Shown piece after piece: positions 35,288 to 44,104 of a stretch of DNA of 64,000 bases; the stretch's first letter is position 1, and each line of letters begins with the position of its first letter. Source of the DNA: Neobacillus sp. OS1-2 (lineage in GTDB: Bacteria > Bacillota > Bacilli > Bacillales > Cytobacillaceae); the NCBI RefSeq assembly GCF_030915505.1, contig NZ_CP133265.1:2694001-2758000 (forward strand). The letters are read 5' to 3'. A program made the position numbers and the translations under genes. A model generated the notes under the pieces. That model was not told the DNA's origin, did not search any database, and saw only the letters and a program-made list of their open reading frames with translations.

Positions 35288-35806
35288 TTATTTGTTGACG
35301 GTGATTTCCCGTTTCATTAAGTGATGGGCCATGCCGCAATATTCCATACATAAAATTGTGTAGGTTCCCGGCTTCGTAAATTGATAGTACACCGTGTTTG
35401 TATATTTAGGCATGCCCTGAGTTTGTGCAACAATATTCATGGTTTCATCGTATAAACCGAAGCCGTGATTGACGTCCTTACTTGTAACATGAAAGGCGAT
35501 ATAATCTCCCACCTTAAACGCATCTTCAGAAACTTCAAATCCAAATTGCATGGCGGTTACCTCGACATCAATCGGTGTTCCTTTTGCTTCCGCTCGTTCA
35601 AAAGGCAAGTCTTTTAAGGTAAAATAACTGGCGGTTAACAGGGTGGTAAATAAAATGAGGAACCAGACCTTGCGAATGAAATACCATTTTTTTTGAACCT
35701 TGGCATAATCGGCTTTCTTTCTAGATTGGGATAAGACATAGAGGAAGAGAAAAATAACAAACATGCTTAGCAGTATCGTAATGATCCAGGCTGCTTGTTG
35801 ATACAT
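35288..35806 (-). CDS. CuA-containing subunit II of a heme-copper enzyme
   Basis: 172 residues from ATG 35806 (AAGGGGGG nine bases upstream). There is an N-terminal membrane helix, a second hydrophobic stretch near residues 47-60, and a cupredoxin domain. The CuA ligands are complete: His114 in DVNHGFGLY and CMEYCGMAHHLM with Cys153, Glu155, Cys157, His161 and Met164. It takes electrons from a cytochrome c or quinol source and passes them to subunit I. It is the first gene of the operon. Confidence 0.9.
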   Translation of the reverse strand: MYQQAAWIITILLSMFVIFLFLYVLSQSRKKADYAKVQKKWYFIRKVWFLILFTTLLTASYFTLKDLPFERAEAKGTPIDVEVTAMQFGFEVSEDAFKVGDYIAFHVTSKDVNHGFGLYDETMNIVAQTQGMPKYTNTVYYQFTKPGTYTILCMEYCGMAHHLMKREITVNK

Positions 35807-35876
35807 AAACGAACCCCCCTTATTTAAAATCAACCTTTTCTTCTGTGATGGTGGAGAAAAGAGCTATGTCTTAAAA

Positions 35877-35919
35877 ATCATACAAGAGATAGAAGGGAAT
35901 TACTGTTAAATTTATCACA
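35877..35919 (-). promoter_or_regulatory. Fnr-type box and -10 for the CuA oxidase-like operon
   Basis: On the minus strand TGTGA-TAAATT-TAACA (35919-35904) matches the TGTGA-N6-TCACA Fnr box with one mismatch. TATGAT follows at 35882-35877, placing the start site near 35870 and the box at about -41.5. The geometry equals that of the three FNR-type promoters at 2904-5046. Confidence 0.55.
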
Positions 35920-36014
35920 ATTTTCAGTTATTTAATTCGCGTGGTGGTGCCTGACACCAATTGGATATTGTTGGATATTAGCGAAAATTGGCTGGGGAAA
36001 TAAGAAAGTTATAA

Positions 36015-36154
36015 ATTCGCTCATAGAACCCCGAAATTCGCTCATTGAAACATAAGATTCGCTCATAGAACTCCGAAATTCGCTCATAGAAACATCAGAT
36101 TCGCTCATAGAACTCCGAAATTCGCTCATAGAACTCCGAAATTCGCTCATAGAG
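36015..36154. repeat. 21-bp tandem array, ATTCGCTCATAGAA unit
   Basis: Seven units start at 36015 and repeat exactly every 21 bp to about 36154. The constant part is ATTCGCTCATAGAA. The last seven bases alternate mainly between CTCCGAA and ACATCAG. It lies in the 550-bp gap between the CuA operon promoter and the next MFS gene. A minus-strand frame reads through it as repeated MSEFRSS but has no start signal. Confidence 0.88.
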
Positions 36155-36377
36155 TGGGACAAGTAGTGAAATGAATAATGAATTTCTGATAAAGGAAAGG
36201 AAATTTTAGAAATACGAAATTTACCGCGAATTAATTTGAACAAATTTAATGAAAATACCCCTTTTAAAAAGATTTTAGAGAGTTTACAATTATTTCGGGT
36301 CACTAAACGTTCACAATTTTCAATTTTGTGATAAAGTTAGGGGGAAATTATTTAGGATACTAATGGGAGCGATTGGC

Positions 36378-37580
36378 ATGCAAGGCTGGAAACGTAATTT
36401 ATGGGTTTTATGGATTGGTGTCTTTTTTACATCGGCAAGTTTTTCGATGGTTATTCCCTTTTTACCGATCTTTCTTCCACAAATCGGCGTCCATGAACAT
36501 ATTGAAATGTGGGCAGGATTATTATTTAGCGCAGCGTTCTTTGCGGGAGCGATCGCTTCGCCGTTCTGGGGGAGTGTAGCCGATAAATATGGACGAAAGC
36601 CGATGATTATCCGGGCGGGATTTTGTCTTTTTATCATCTATAGTTTGACCGCATTTGTGACAAATCCCTATCAGTTATTGGCCTTACGGATTGCGCAAGG
36701 GCTATTAACCGGATTTATTCCTGGGTCGATTGCTTTAATTGGGACGAATACACCCGGTAAAAAGATCGGGTATGCACTGTCGATGATTTCGACTGCATCT
36801 GCCTCTGGCGGGATTCTTGGACCGCTGCTTGGCGGAGGAATTGCACATTTGGTCGGAAACCGCTGGGCTTTTGGCAGCGCGGGAATCTTTACTTTGATTT
36901 CGACAATTTTGGTCATTTTTTGGGTAACGGAGGAGAACTTTACCCCAAGCAAAAAGCGTGGTTCTGTAAAAAATGATATAAAAGAAGCGTGGAGCAATCG
37001 GCCATTTATGCTAGTGCTGATCTTAACAGTTGTTACGGCAGGATCGATCATGACGATTGAGCCGGTTCTACCCTTGTATATTGTTAAATTGGGCGGCTCA
37101 GTTGATAAGGCTTCACTGTTAGCCGGTATTGTATTTTCACTTCCGGGGATTGCCAGTGCCTTATTTGCTCCTGTCTGGGGGAGATGGGCTGATAAAGTCG
37201 GATTTCATCGCGTACTTGTGGTCGGGCTGCTTGGCGGCGGTCTCGGCACGCTGGCCCAGATTCTGTTCAGTGAAATTATCGGATTTTCCATTATCCGTTT
37301 TGTCTTTGGTGTCTTTTTCTGTGCGGTCTATCCAGCATTAAACGGTCTTGTTGTGAAGTCAACAGCCGAGGAATTCCGCGGTCGAGCATTCGGATTAAGC
37401 CAAACCGCTAATCAGATTGGCGGGATGACAGGACCGATGATTGGCGGCTTCATAGGCGGGATTTTTCCGGTGCAGATGGTCTTTCTCGTAACAGGTGTTT
37501 TATTGTTAGTGGCGATGGGAGCGGCATATTGGAAAGGCAAAGGTCTCATTAGTGTGTCAGTGAGAAAAAGCAACGCGTAG
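36378..37580 (+). CDS. MFS drug efflux transporter
   Basis: About 400 residues from ATG 36378, which has GGGAG eight bases upstream, with 12 membrane segments. The MFS motif A is FWGSVADKYGRKPMI after the second helix, and WGRWADKVG is its repeat in the second half. GYALSMISTASASGGILGP is the antiporter motif C region. It is close to MdtG/TetA-type multidrug pumps. No regulator is adjacent. A 14-bp perfect hairpin follows its end. Confidence 0.85.
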   Translation: MQGWKRNLWVLWIGVFFTSASFSMVIPFLPIFLPQIGVHEHIEMWAGLLFSAAFFAGAIASPFWGSVADKYGRKPMIIRAGFCLFIIYSLTAFVTNPYQLLALRIAQGLLTGFIPGSIALIGTNTPGKKIGYALSMISTASASGGILGPLLGGGIAHLVGNRWAFGSAGIFTLISTILVIFWVTEENFTPSKKRGSVKNDIKEAWSNRPFMLVLILTVVTAGSIMTIEPVLPLYIVKLGGSVDKASLLAGIVFSLPGIASALFAPVWGRWADKVGFHRVLVVGLLGGGLGTLAQILFSEIIGFSIIRFVFGVFFCAVYPALNGLVVKSTAEEFRGRAFGLSQTANQIGGMTGPMIGGFIGGIFPVQMVFLVTGVLLLVAMGAAYWKGKGLISVSVRKSNA

Positions 37581-37629
37581 TCTAAAAGCTTTGATTTTGC
37601 AAATGTAGTGGTAATAGATTTGAAGGGGG

Positions 37630-37664
37630 AGAGTGGGCTTCATAAAGATGATGAAGCCCACTCT
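37630..37664. other. Perfect 14-bp hairpin between converging genes
   Basis: AGAGTGGGCTTCAT and ATGAAGCCCACTCT pair exactly around a 7-bp loop. No T run follows on either strand, so a classical terminator is doubtful, but the site between two converging genes favours transcript-end formation or RNA stability. Confidence 0.5.
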
Positions 37665-37725
37665 GTCAGAAAGCTAGGGGCATTTGCTCAAAGGTGAATC
37701 TAAGAAAGTTACGACCCATAAGATT

Positions 37726-38598
37726 TTAATGAATGGGTAATTTTTCAGGATTCATAGTTATATACATTTCGTTAATTTTTTCATTATGAATATAAAAACT
37801 AAGGATACTTTGAATCTTTCCGTTTATATAGATCACGATTGCTGGCTGACAATTGACACTTTTTATCTCGAAAAAGGATTCTTTAGGGGCCTTTTTTATG
37901 ATTCCGTATAGTAAGGCCAAAACGTTGGATACGGATACGACAGGACGTACAGCAGCCGTAACTTTCCCTCCGCCATCAGAAAATAGTGTGACATTTTCTG
38001 ATATAAGTTCTAATAGAGTATTCGTATTTTGTAGTTGAAACGCTTCTACAAAGCGATTAACCATTATTTTATTTTTCTCATAGTGTAAGCTTTCTCCTTC
38101 CACAAGGGAGATTTTTTGCTTAGCCCTGCTAAAAATTTTCCTACAGTTTTCATCCTTCTTTTCAATGATAGTAGCAATCTCTGAATAGGGGAAATCAAAT
38201 ACCTCTCTTAAAAGAAGGACTGCTCGTTCATCGGGTGCTAAATGCTCCATCATGCGTAAATAGGCAATACTCAAACCTTCCTTTTGTAAAAAAACTTCAG
38301 ATGGATCAAAGGCATGTACTTTCTCTAGTAATAATGGCTCAGGATTCCATGGTCCCACATACTGTTCTCGTCTGTACCGTGCAGACTTTACTAAATCAAG
38401 ACAAAGGTTTGTCATCATTTTACAGAGATATGCTTTCTTATTCTTTATGTTCTCCTCACTGATTTGGGAAGCTTTTAAAAACGTTTCTTGGACAATATCC
38501 TCTGTATCCACTACAGAACCTAACATCCGATAACCTAATGAAAACAATAACGGTCTAAATAGTTGGTAATCTTCTTTCGTAATTTGCACGATTTTCAC
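37726..38598 (-). CDS. ECF sigma factor of the ECF41/SigJ type
   Basis: 290 residues. Region 2 is LLFSLGYRMLGSVVDTEDIV, and region 4 is near residues 115-165 (LAPDERAVLLLREVFDFPYSEI). The ECF41 linker motif appears as YVGPWNPEPLL, and a SnoaL/NTF2-like C-terminal domain follows with the family motif FSDGGGKVTAAVRPV. In ECF41 proteins this domain replaces an anti-sigma factor. The GTG start lies within the end of the upstream oxidoreductase gene (44-bp overlap), so the pair is co-transcribed, a common ECF41 context. Confidence 0.9.
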   Translation of the reverse strand: MKIVQITKEDYQLFRPLLFSLGYRMLGSVVDTEDIVQETFLKASQISEENIKNKKAYLCKMMTNLCLDLVKSARYRREQYVGPWNPEPLLLEKVHAFDPSEVFLQKEGLSIAYLRMMEHLAPDERAVLLLREVFDFPYSEIATIIEKKDENCRKIFSRAKQKISLVEGESLHYEKNKIMVNRFVEAFQLQNTNTLLELISENVTLFSDGGGKVTAAVRPVVSVSNVLALLYGIIKKAPKESFFEIKSVNCQPAIVIYINGKIQSILSFYIHNEKINEMYITMNPEKLPIH

Positions 38599-39874
38599 TC
38601 ATTTCATTTAAAAGGATTTCTTCCGCAGCTTGTTTTCCACTGCTGGCTGCTCCATCTGCCAAAATGGAGTCGGGAGAGGCCCAGTCTCCTGCTATATATA
38701 ATCGCGGAATTTCTGTTTTAGAACGCAGCAGCTTGAGCTCATCCCCTATTTGAGGCAAGCGTTGGTTCACCGTAATGGTAGGGATAAAACGCCTTGTAAT
38801 CACATACTGCTGCCACCCTGGCTGCAGCTTATCTAAGAATTGTTCAAGCTCGTTTTTAACACTTGTTCCCTCTATTGTGTCATCTGAGTGATGATATTTA
38901 AATACATGAAGAACGGCATTCTTTGGATCATTTGAGAGGTGGGCATAGGTGGAATGCACGGAATAATAGAGTGGATCAGTGATGCCCATAGCGAACAATC
39001 GCTTTGGGTTCGGGAGCTGTGTTAACGCGACATCTAACGTTGCACCCCTTACAGCCGTTACCTGGGCTAAAAAGTTCTTTAGATATGGAGTCCCTTTTTC
39101 TGCTAACATTTCATTAAGTTCGTGTGGGCCGGATGTACAAATCACATATTTGCTGTGAATTTCTTCGCCATTTGCTAGAATCAATTTAAATTCACCCTGT
39201 AGAGCGGGATCAATTTGTTTAACAAGGGTATGTGATTGAATCTGAACACCTGAAAGGATTGCTTTATTGTGAAGTTGGTCAATGATCGTTTGCCAGCCAC
39301 CATCTAAATAAAGTACGCCTCCTAAAGCATTTTTCAAAGTTGATACCATTACTTTTGCACTCACCCTTCCAGGAGCATGGCAATAGGTGGAAAGTCTGCC
39401 AAGTATATAGAGTAATGATTCAACTTTTTTAGAATGAGCGGCTTGCTTAACCCATTGTTGGTAGGATTGCTCCGCTAACTTTTCAGGATCGATTCTCAAT
39501 ACTTTCAACAAAACCGCAACCCACTCCATACGTTCTTTTCCATTCAAAAGGCTTGTTGTAAAGAACGCCAAAGGAGAAAGCGGTGCAGCATAGTCGATAT
39601 TGTTTTCGATAAATTTGCCGCCTAATTTAGGAGACCTTCCCTGAAGATGTATACCTAAATCTTCGAGAATAGACTTGGCTTTTCCTTTTTTATAAAGGGC
39701 ATGGGGGCCTAAATTCAAATACTGTTCTTTCATTTTGTTTGTTCTAGCTCTTCCACCACCCTTTTTTCCCTTTTCTAAAAGTATTATAGATAAGTTGGTC
39801 TTAGATAAATAATTTGCTGCCACATAACCTGCTAATCCACCACCAACAATGACAATATCCCATTTTTGAGTCAT
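38555..39874 (-). CDS. FAD-dependent oxidoreductase, phytoene-desaturase-like
   Basis: About 439 residues from ATG 39874, which follows AGGAGG by eight bases. The N-terminal dinucleotide fold is DIVIVGGGLAGYVAANYLS, then LLEKGKKGGGRARTNK, the amine oxidase/desaturase pattern. A C-terminal FAD motif is LYIAGDWASPDSILADGAASSGK. Substrate unknown. The overlapping sigma-factor gene downstream suggests that its expression is under ECF41 control. A GGxGGR pattern rather than a CrtI motif set argues against true carotenoid synthesis. Confidence 0.85.
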   Translation of the reverse strand: MTQKWDIVIVGGGLAGYVAANYLSKTNLSIILLEKGKKGGGRARTNKMKEQYLNLGPHALYKKGKAKSILEDLGIHLQGRSPKLGGKFIENNIDYAAPLSPLAFFTTSLLNGKERMEWVAVLLKVLRIDPEKLAEQSYQQWVKQAAHSKKVESLLYILGRLSTYCHAPGRVSAKVMVSTLKNALGGVLYLDGGWQTIIDQLHNKAILSGVQIQSHTLVKQIDPALQGEFKLILANGEEIHSKYVICTSGPHELNEMLAEKGTPYLKNFLAQVTAVRGATLDVALTQLPNPKRLFAMGITDPLYYSVHSTYAHLSNDPKNAVLHVFKYHHSDDTIEGTSVKNELEQFLDKLQPGWQQYVITRRFIPTITVNQRLPQIGDELKLLRSKTEIPRLYIAGDWASPDSILADGAASSGKQAAEEILLNEMSENRANYERRLPTI

Positions 39875-39988
39875 AAGAAAACCTCCTAAAGTTATTTCAT
39901 AACTCAAGACGATAAAGGGTGAATAGATGTGACAGTGAGTAAAATTAATATTTGGAGGATAAGGAGGATTCGTTCTGATGGGTGGTTA

Positions 39989-40035
39989 TTGACATATGGA
40001 AATAGTTGTTTTATAATTATCTCGAATTCAAGATA
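39989..40035 (+). promoter_or_regulatory. Consensus sigma-A promoter with MhqR-type operator
   Basis: TTGACA at 39989-39994, a 17-bp spacer and TATAAT at 40012-40017 form a perfect sigma-A promoter. TATCTCGAATTCAAGATA follows at 40018-40035 and closely matches the B. subtilis MhqR operator (tATCTcgaAtTCgAGATa). Repressor on this site would block the start. Quinones or diamide-like electrophiles should relieve it. Confidence 0.82.
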
Positions 40036-40136
40036 AATGGATTCAAAGAAATTAGTGTCAGAAATTAGATGTTCGAAACTTTAAATAATAATAAAAAAGA
40101 AATAATGGAAAAAATATGTTAAAGGAGTGAACTAGA

Positions 40137-41105
40137 ATGGAACTCTTAGGATTACATCATGTATCCATATTGACTGGAAAAGCGGAAAAGAATTATGAAT
40201 TTTATACAAAGATTTTAGGAATGAGATTGGTAAAGAAAACAGTGAATCAAGATAATACAGAATCCTATCATCTCTTTTATGCGGATGCAGAGGGAACGCC
40301 CGGAACTGACGTAACGTTCTTCGACATTCCTGGTCTCGGACAATCATACAGAGGAACGTCAGATATTTCCTTCGTATCGCTAAGGGTGAAAAGTTCAGAT
40401 TCATTGTTATTTTGGAAAAAACGTTTTCAACAATATCATGTAGAACATGAGGATATTCAAAAAAGAGCCAATCGTGATACATTGGCCTTCAGAGATTTCG
40501 AGGGAACTCGGTTAATCCTTGTAGCCGATAACCGTGAAAAGGGTGTAAGAGCAGGGGTTCCTTGGCAAAGGGATGACATTCCTTTGGAGCATGCCATTAT
40601 TGGATTAGGACCCGTAACACTAACAGTCGGAATCGCCGAACCAACGATCGGCGTTTTAACAGAGGTTATGGGCTTTCGATTTGTTGGCTCCTATCCATCA
40701 CTTGAAGGGAATTATCCCGATATATTGGTTTATGCGGCTGGTGCAGGCGGCAGCGGTGCAGAAGTTCATATTGAAACAAGACCTGATTTGCCAAAAGCCC
40801 GACTTGGGCGCGGCGGTGTTCATCATGTTGCCTTCCGCATTCCCAATGAAGAAGAGTATGATCAATGGGCACAGCGGATAAAGGAAAATCGATTACCGAA
40901 TTCGGGGAAAGTGGAACGGTATTACTTCAAGGCATTATATTTCCGAGAACCCAATGGAATATTATTTGAATTATCCACGGATACACCAGGGTTTGCGACA
41001 GATGAACCGATAGAAACCATGGGGGAGAAACTAGCACTGCCGCCATTTTTGGAACCAAAGCGAACCGAGATCGAGGAAAAATTGCGTCCATTGATCTTAG
41101 AATAA
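40137..41105 (+). CDS. Ring-cleaving dioxygenase, VOC family (MhqA/MhqO-like), copy 1
   Basis: 322 residues, two VOC repeats. LLGLHHVSILTGKAEKNYEF opens the first and GVHHVAFRIPNEEEYDQWAQ the second. His ligands in LHHVS and VHHVAF and a Glu in LFELSTDTPGF make up the Fe/Mn site. Named relatives are B. subtilis MhqA, MhqE and MhqO, which cleave hydroquinone-type rings. AAAGGAGTGAACTAGA precedes the ATG. It forms an operon with a paralogue 29 bp downstream, under the MhqR-type operator. Confidence 0.9.
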   Translation: MELLGLHHVSILTGKAEKNYEFYTKILGMRLVKKTVNQDNTESYHLFYADAEGTPGTDVTFFDIPGLGQSYRGTSDISFVSLRVKSSDSLLFWKKRFQQYHVEHEDIQKRANRDTLAFRDFEGTRLILVADNREKGVRAGVPWQRDDIPLEHAIIGLGPVTLTVGIAEPTIGVLTEVMGFRFVGSYPSLEGNYPDILVYAAGAGGSGAEVHIETRPDLPKARLGRGGVHHVAFRIPNEEEYDQWAQRIKENRLPNSGKVERYYFKALYFREPNGILFELSTDTPGFATDEPIETMGEKLALPPFLEPKRTEIEEKLRPLILE

Positions 41106-41134
41106 AAATCTAGCAATTATGGGAGGAATATATA

Positions 41135-42112
41135 ATGAACCATCTAAAAGGAATGCACCATGTAACAGCGATTACAAGTAGTGCTGAAAAGAACTATGAA
41201 TTTTTCACCTATGTACTAGGTATGCGGTTAGTAAAAAAGACGGTCAATCAAGATGATATTCAAACCTATCATTTATTCTTTGCTGATGATAAAGGCAGTG
41301 CAGGTACAGATATGACGTTTTTCGACTTCCCAGGCATACCGAAAGGCGTTCACGGTACAAACGAGATTTCTAAAACATCATTCCGTGTACCAAGTGATGC
41401 TGCCTTAGACTATTGGGTAAAACGGTTTGATCGTCTAGAAGTTAAACATACTGGAATCAACGAGCAGTTTGGCAAGAAGACACTTTCTTTCGTTGATTTT
41501 GATGACCAGCACTATCAATTGATTTCGGATGAATTAAATACAGGAGTAGAATCCGGCACACCTTGGCAAAACGGTCCGATTCCACTTGAATATGCGATTA
41601 CAGGTTTAGGACCGATTTTTGTCAGGATTGCCAACTTTGATTACTTTAAAGAAATGATGGAAAAAGTTCTCTTATTTAAAGAGACTGATAATGACGGATC
41701 GTTCCATTTATTTGAAGTGGGTGAGGGCGGAAATGGTGCCTCGGTTATTGTTGAATATAATGCGATTCTTCCAGAAGCCCGACAAGGTTTTGGTACCGTT
41801 CACCATGCCGCATTCCGCGTAGAGGATCGCTCTGTTTTGGAAGAATGGATTGAACGGATGAGTAGTTTCGGATTCCAAACATCCGGGTATGTCAATCGTC
41901 ACTTTTTTGAGTCATTGTATGTAAGAGTTGCACCGCAAATTTTATTTGAATTTGCCACGGATGGGCCTGGCTTCATGGGTGATGAACCTTATGAAACACT
42001 TGGAGAAAAATTATCTTTACCTCCATTCCTAGAGCCTAAACGTGCACAAATAGAAAAATTAGTTCGCCCCATTGATACAGTGAGGAGTACAAAGGTGTTT
42101 AGTAAAGAATAA
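41135..42112 (+). CDS. Ring-cleaving dioxygenase, VOC family (MhqA/MhqO-like), copy 2
   Basis: 325 residues and clearly a paralogue of the gene just upstream (both have YEF-x(3)-LGMRLVKKTVNQD and end with LSLPPFLEPKR or LALPPFLEPKR). Metal ligands are in GMHHVTAIT, TVHHAAFRVED and LFEFATDGPGF. The tandem duplication probably widened substrate range or dose in quinone detoxification. A GGGAGGAATATA site precedes the ATG, and a terminator follows at 42132. Confidence 0.9.
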   Translation: MNHLKGMHHVTAITSSAEKNYEFFTYVLGMRLVKKTVNQDDIQTYHLFFADDKGSAGTDMTFFDFPGIPKGVHGTNEISKTSFRVPSDAALDYWVKRFDRLEVKHTGINEQFGKKTLSFVDFDDQHYQLISDELNTGVESGTPWQNGPIPLEYAITGLGPIFVRIANFDYFKEMMEKVLLFKETDNDGSFHLFEVGEGGNGASVIVEYNAILPEARQGFGTVHHAAFRVEDRSVLEEWIERMSSFGFQTSGYVNRHFFESLYVRVAPQILFEFATDGPGFMGDEPYETLGEKLSLPPFLEPKRAQIEKLVRPIDTVRSTKVFSKE

Positions 42113-42131
42113 CAGACTCCTGAAAATATGT

Positions 42132-42160
42132 AGGTTCAGCCAATTTATATGGCTGGACCT
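42132..42160 (+). terminator. Terminator after the dioxygenase pair
   Basis: AGGTTCAGCCA and TGGCTGGACCT pair around a 7-bp loop with one mismatch, followed by a T-rich stretch (TTTATTTAATTTTTT). Confidence 0.82.
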
Positions 42161-42227
42161 TTATTTAATTTTTTCCATATAAATAGCTGTGAATCCTAGT
42201 GAACCAAATAAAACCTCTGGTAAAAAA

Positions 42228-42254
42228 TGAAACCTTTTTTAAAATTAGGCAGTA
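42228..42254 (+). promoter_or_regulatory. Sigma-W-like promoter of the pspA operon
   Basis: TGAAAC at 42228-42233 is followed after 16 bp by CAGTA (42250-42254), close to the TGAAAC-N16-CGTA pattern of sigma-W. The B. subtilis pspA-ydjGHI operon is a known sigma-W target. Confidence 0.6.
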
Positions 42255-42311
42255 TACTATGTAGTATGTGTTTTAATTTCTGTTTCTGAAATAAGGGAGG
42301 AATGGTCACGT

Positions 42312-42992
42312 ATGAGTATTATTTCAAGATTTAAAGATATTATGGCGAGCAATATCAATGCTTTATTGGATAAGGCTGAAAACCCGGAGAAAATGATTGA
42401 TCAGTACCTACGAAATCTTAACAGTGACTTAGGGAAGGTAAAATCGGAAACAGCATCCGTGATGGCGGAAGAACAGCGGGCAAAAAGGCTCGTAACTAAC
42501 TGCGAAGAAGATATGGAGAAGATGGAACAATATGCGATGAAGGCCTTAGAAGCGGGAAATGAAGGAGATGCAAGGAAGTTTTTAGAAAAGAAAACGGCAC
42601 TTACAGCTAGATTAACAGAATTACAGTCAGCCCATCAATTAGCCTCTGCGAACGCTCTGCAAATGAAACAAATGCATGATAAGCTTGTCGCGGATATCGG
42701 TGAATTGGAATCACGCAAAAATATACTAAAAGCGAAATGGTCTGTTGCCAAGACACAGGAACGAATGAATAAACTTGGAGCATCGGCAGCGGGTTCCGGC
42801 CAATCGATTACAGCATTTGAACGGATGGAAGAAAAGGTGAATCGTGCGCTGGACGAGGCGAATGCCGTGGCGGAACTTAATGCAGGTCCGAAAGATGAAA
42901 TCGAAGACTTAACGGCTAAATATGACGAGGCGAACCATGATGTTGAGGATGAACTTGCGGCGTTGAAAGCAAGAATGAAGAATAAGGGATAG
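42312..42992 (+). CDS. pspA: Phage shock protein A / IM30 family protein
   Basis: 226 residues, nearly all alpha helix. It starts with an amphipathic helix (SIISRFKDIMASNINALLDK), followed by AENPEKMIDQYLRNLNSDLG, the PspA signature. Long coiled coils fill residues 25-215. PspA forms ESCRT-III-like assemblies on stressed membranes. AAGGGAGGAATGG precedes the reading frame. It is the first gene of a four-gene envelope-stress operon whose order matches pspA-ydjG-ydjH-ydjI. Confidence 0.93.
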   Translation: MSIISRFKDIMASNINALLDKAENPEKMIDQYLRNLNSDLGKVKSETASVMAEEQRAKRLVTNCEEDMEKMEQYAMKALEAGNEGDARKFLEKKTALTARLTELQSAHQLASANALQMKQMHDKLVADIGELESRKNILKAKWSVAKTQERMNKLGASAAGSGQSITAFERMEEKVNRALDEANAVAELNAGPKDEIEDLTAKYDEANHDVEDELAALKARMKNKG

Positions 42993-43075
42993 AGGTCTAT
43001 CAAAAGCTGTAGTTTTTATGCTGCAGCTTTTGAACACCGACCATTAAAAGATAGATATAAAAAGGGGTTGAAAAC

Positions 43076-44104
43076 ATGATCCTTCACTATAAATGCCCCA
43101 GCTGTGGAAATGATATGAACTTCGATTCTGAATCAGGCGAATTGTCTTGTCAAAGCTGCGGTAGACACGAAAATATAGAAAATTATCCTGAAGATTTGGT
43201 ATCAGTCAGGTTTTCAATTGATGAGGCGAATGAGTACCATTGCGAAAATTGTGGAGCCGTTCTCATTACAGAAGCAGAAACAGCCGCAACAAGCTGCAGT
43301 TTCTGCGGTGCGGGTGTTGTTATTGCCGAGCGAGTATCAGGTCAGCTTGCACCGGCAAAGGTGATTCCTTTTAGCATTAATAAGGAAGAGGCAACGAATG
43401 CGTTTAAAAAATGGTGCAGGAAAGGACTTCTAACTCCGAAAGGCTTTATGACCGCCGATCGAATCAAAAGTATTACTGGAATCTATGTTCCCTTTTGGTT
43501 ATTTGATTTAAATAGTAAGGTGCAAGTAAATGCCACATGTACGAAGGTAAGGACCTACGAACAGGGCGATTATATTTACACAGAAACAAAGTATTATGAT
43601 GCCTTCCGCGATATCAACCTTGATTATGTTAAGATTCCAGTTGATGCATCGGAAAAGATGAATGACGAATTAATGGATAAACTGGAACCCTTCCCATACG
43701 ATCAATTAAAAGAGTTTAAAACTCCCTATTTAGCAGGATATATTGCGGAAAAATACAATTATACAGATGAAGAGCTGCTCCCGCGGGCAAAGGATAGAGT
43801 CAGCGGTTATATTGAATCCTTTATTTCTTCGACTTTAACAGGTTATCATTCTGTAAATATAAAAAAGAAGCAGATCAATACGAGAAACGTGAACAGCTTT
43901 TATGTTTTACTGCCCGTATGGATGGTCAGTTATGATTACAACGATTCTGAGCACACCTTTGCGATGAATGGACAGACTGGAAAAATCGTTGGCAAACCGC
44001 CAATCAGTTTTGGTAAAGTAGCGATGTGGTTAAGTGGAATCACAGCAGGAACCTTTTTTGCTTTGAAATGTGTCTCTTATCTGATGGGGGGCGGGTTCTG
44101 GTGA
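43076..44104 (+). CDS. ydjG: Zinc-ribbon membrane-associated protein (YdjG-like)
   Basis: 342 residues. Two zinc ribbons lie at the N terminus: YKCPSCGNDM..LSCQSCGRH and YHCENCGAVL..TSCSFCGAGV. The middle is a beta-rich domain with ITGIYVPFWLFDLNSKVQVN, and a C-terminal membrane segment (MWLSGITAGTFFALKCVSYL) anchors it. In B. subtilis YdjG works with PspA and YdjH/YdjI at the membrane. It overlaps the next gene by 4 bp (GTGA). Confidence 0.85.
   Translation: MILHYKCPSCGNDMNFDSESGELSCQSCGRHENIENYPEDLVSVRFSIDEANEYHCENCGAVLITEAETAATSCSFCGAGVVIAERVSGQLAPAKVIPFSINKEEATNAFKKWCRKGLLTPKGFMTADRIKSITGIYVPFWLFDLNSKVQVNATCTKVRTYEQGDYIYTETKYYDAFRDINLDYVKIPVDASEKMNDELMDKLEPFPYDQLKEFKTPYLAGYIAEKYNYTDEELLPRAKDRVSGYIESFISSTLTGYHSVNIKKKQINTRNVNSFYVLLPVWMVSYDYNDSEHTFAMNGQTGKIVGKPPISFGKVAMWLSGITAGTFFALKCVSYLMGGGFW

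Noticed and set aside
36015..36154. Possible CRISPR array
   Set aside because: Units are 21 bp with only 7-bp variable parts, far too short for spacers, and no cas genes are near. The other 21-bp arrays were rejected for the same reason.
35932..36303. Minus-strand frame of 123 codons with repeated MSEFRSS
   Set aside because: It exists because a 21-bp repeat is a multiple of three. It has no ribosome binding site and lies over a repeat array.
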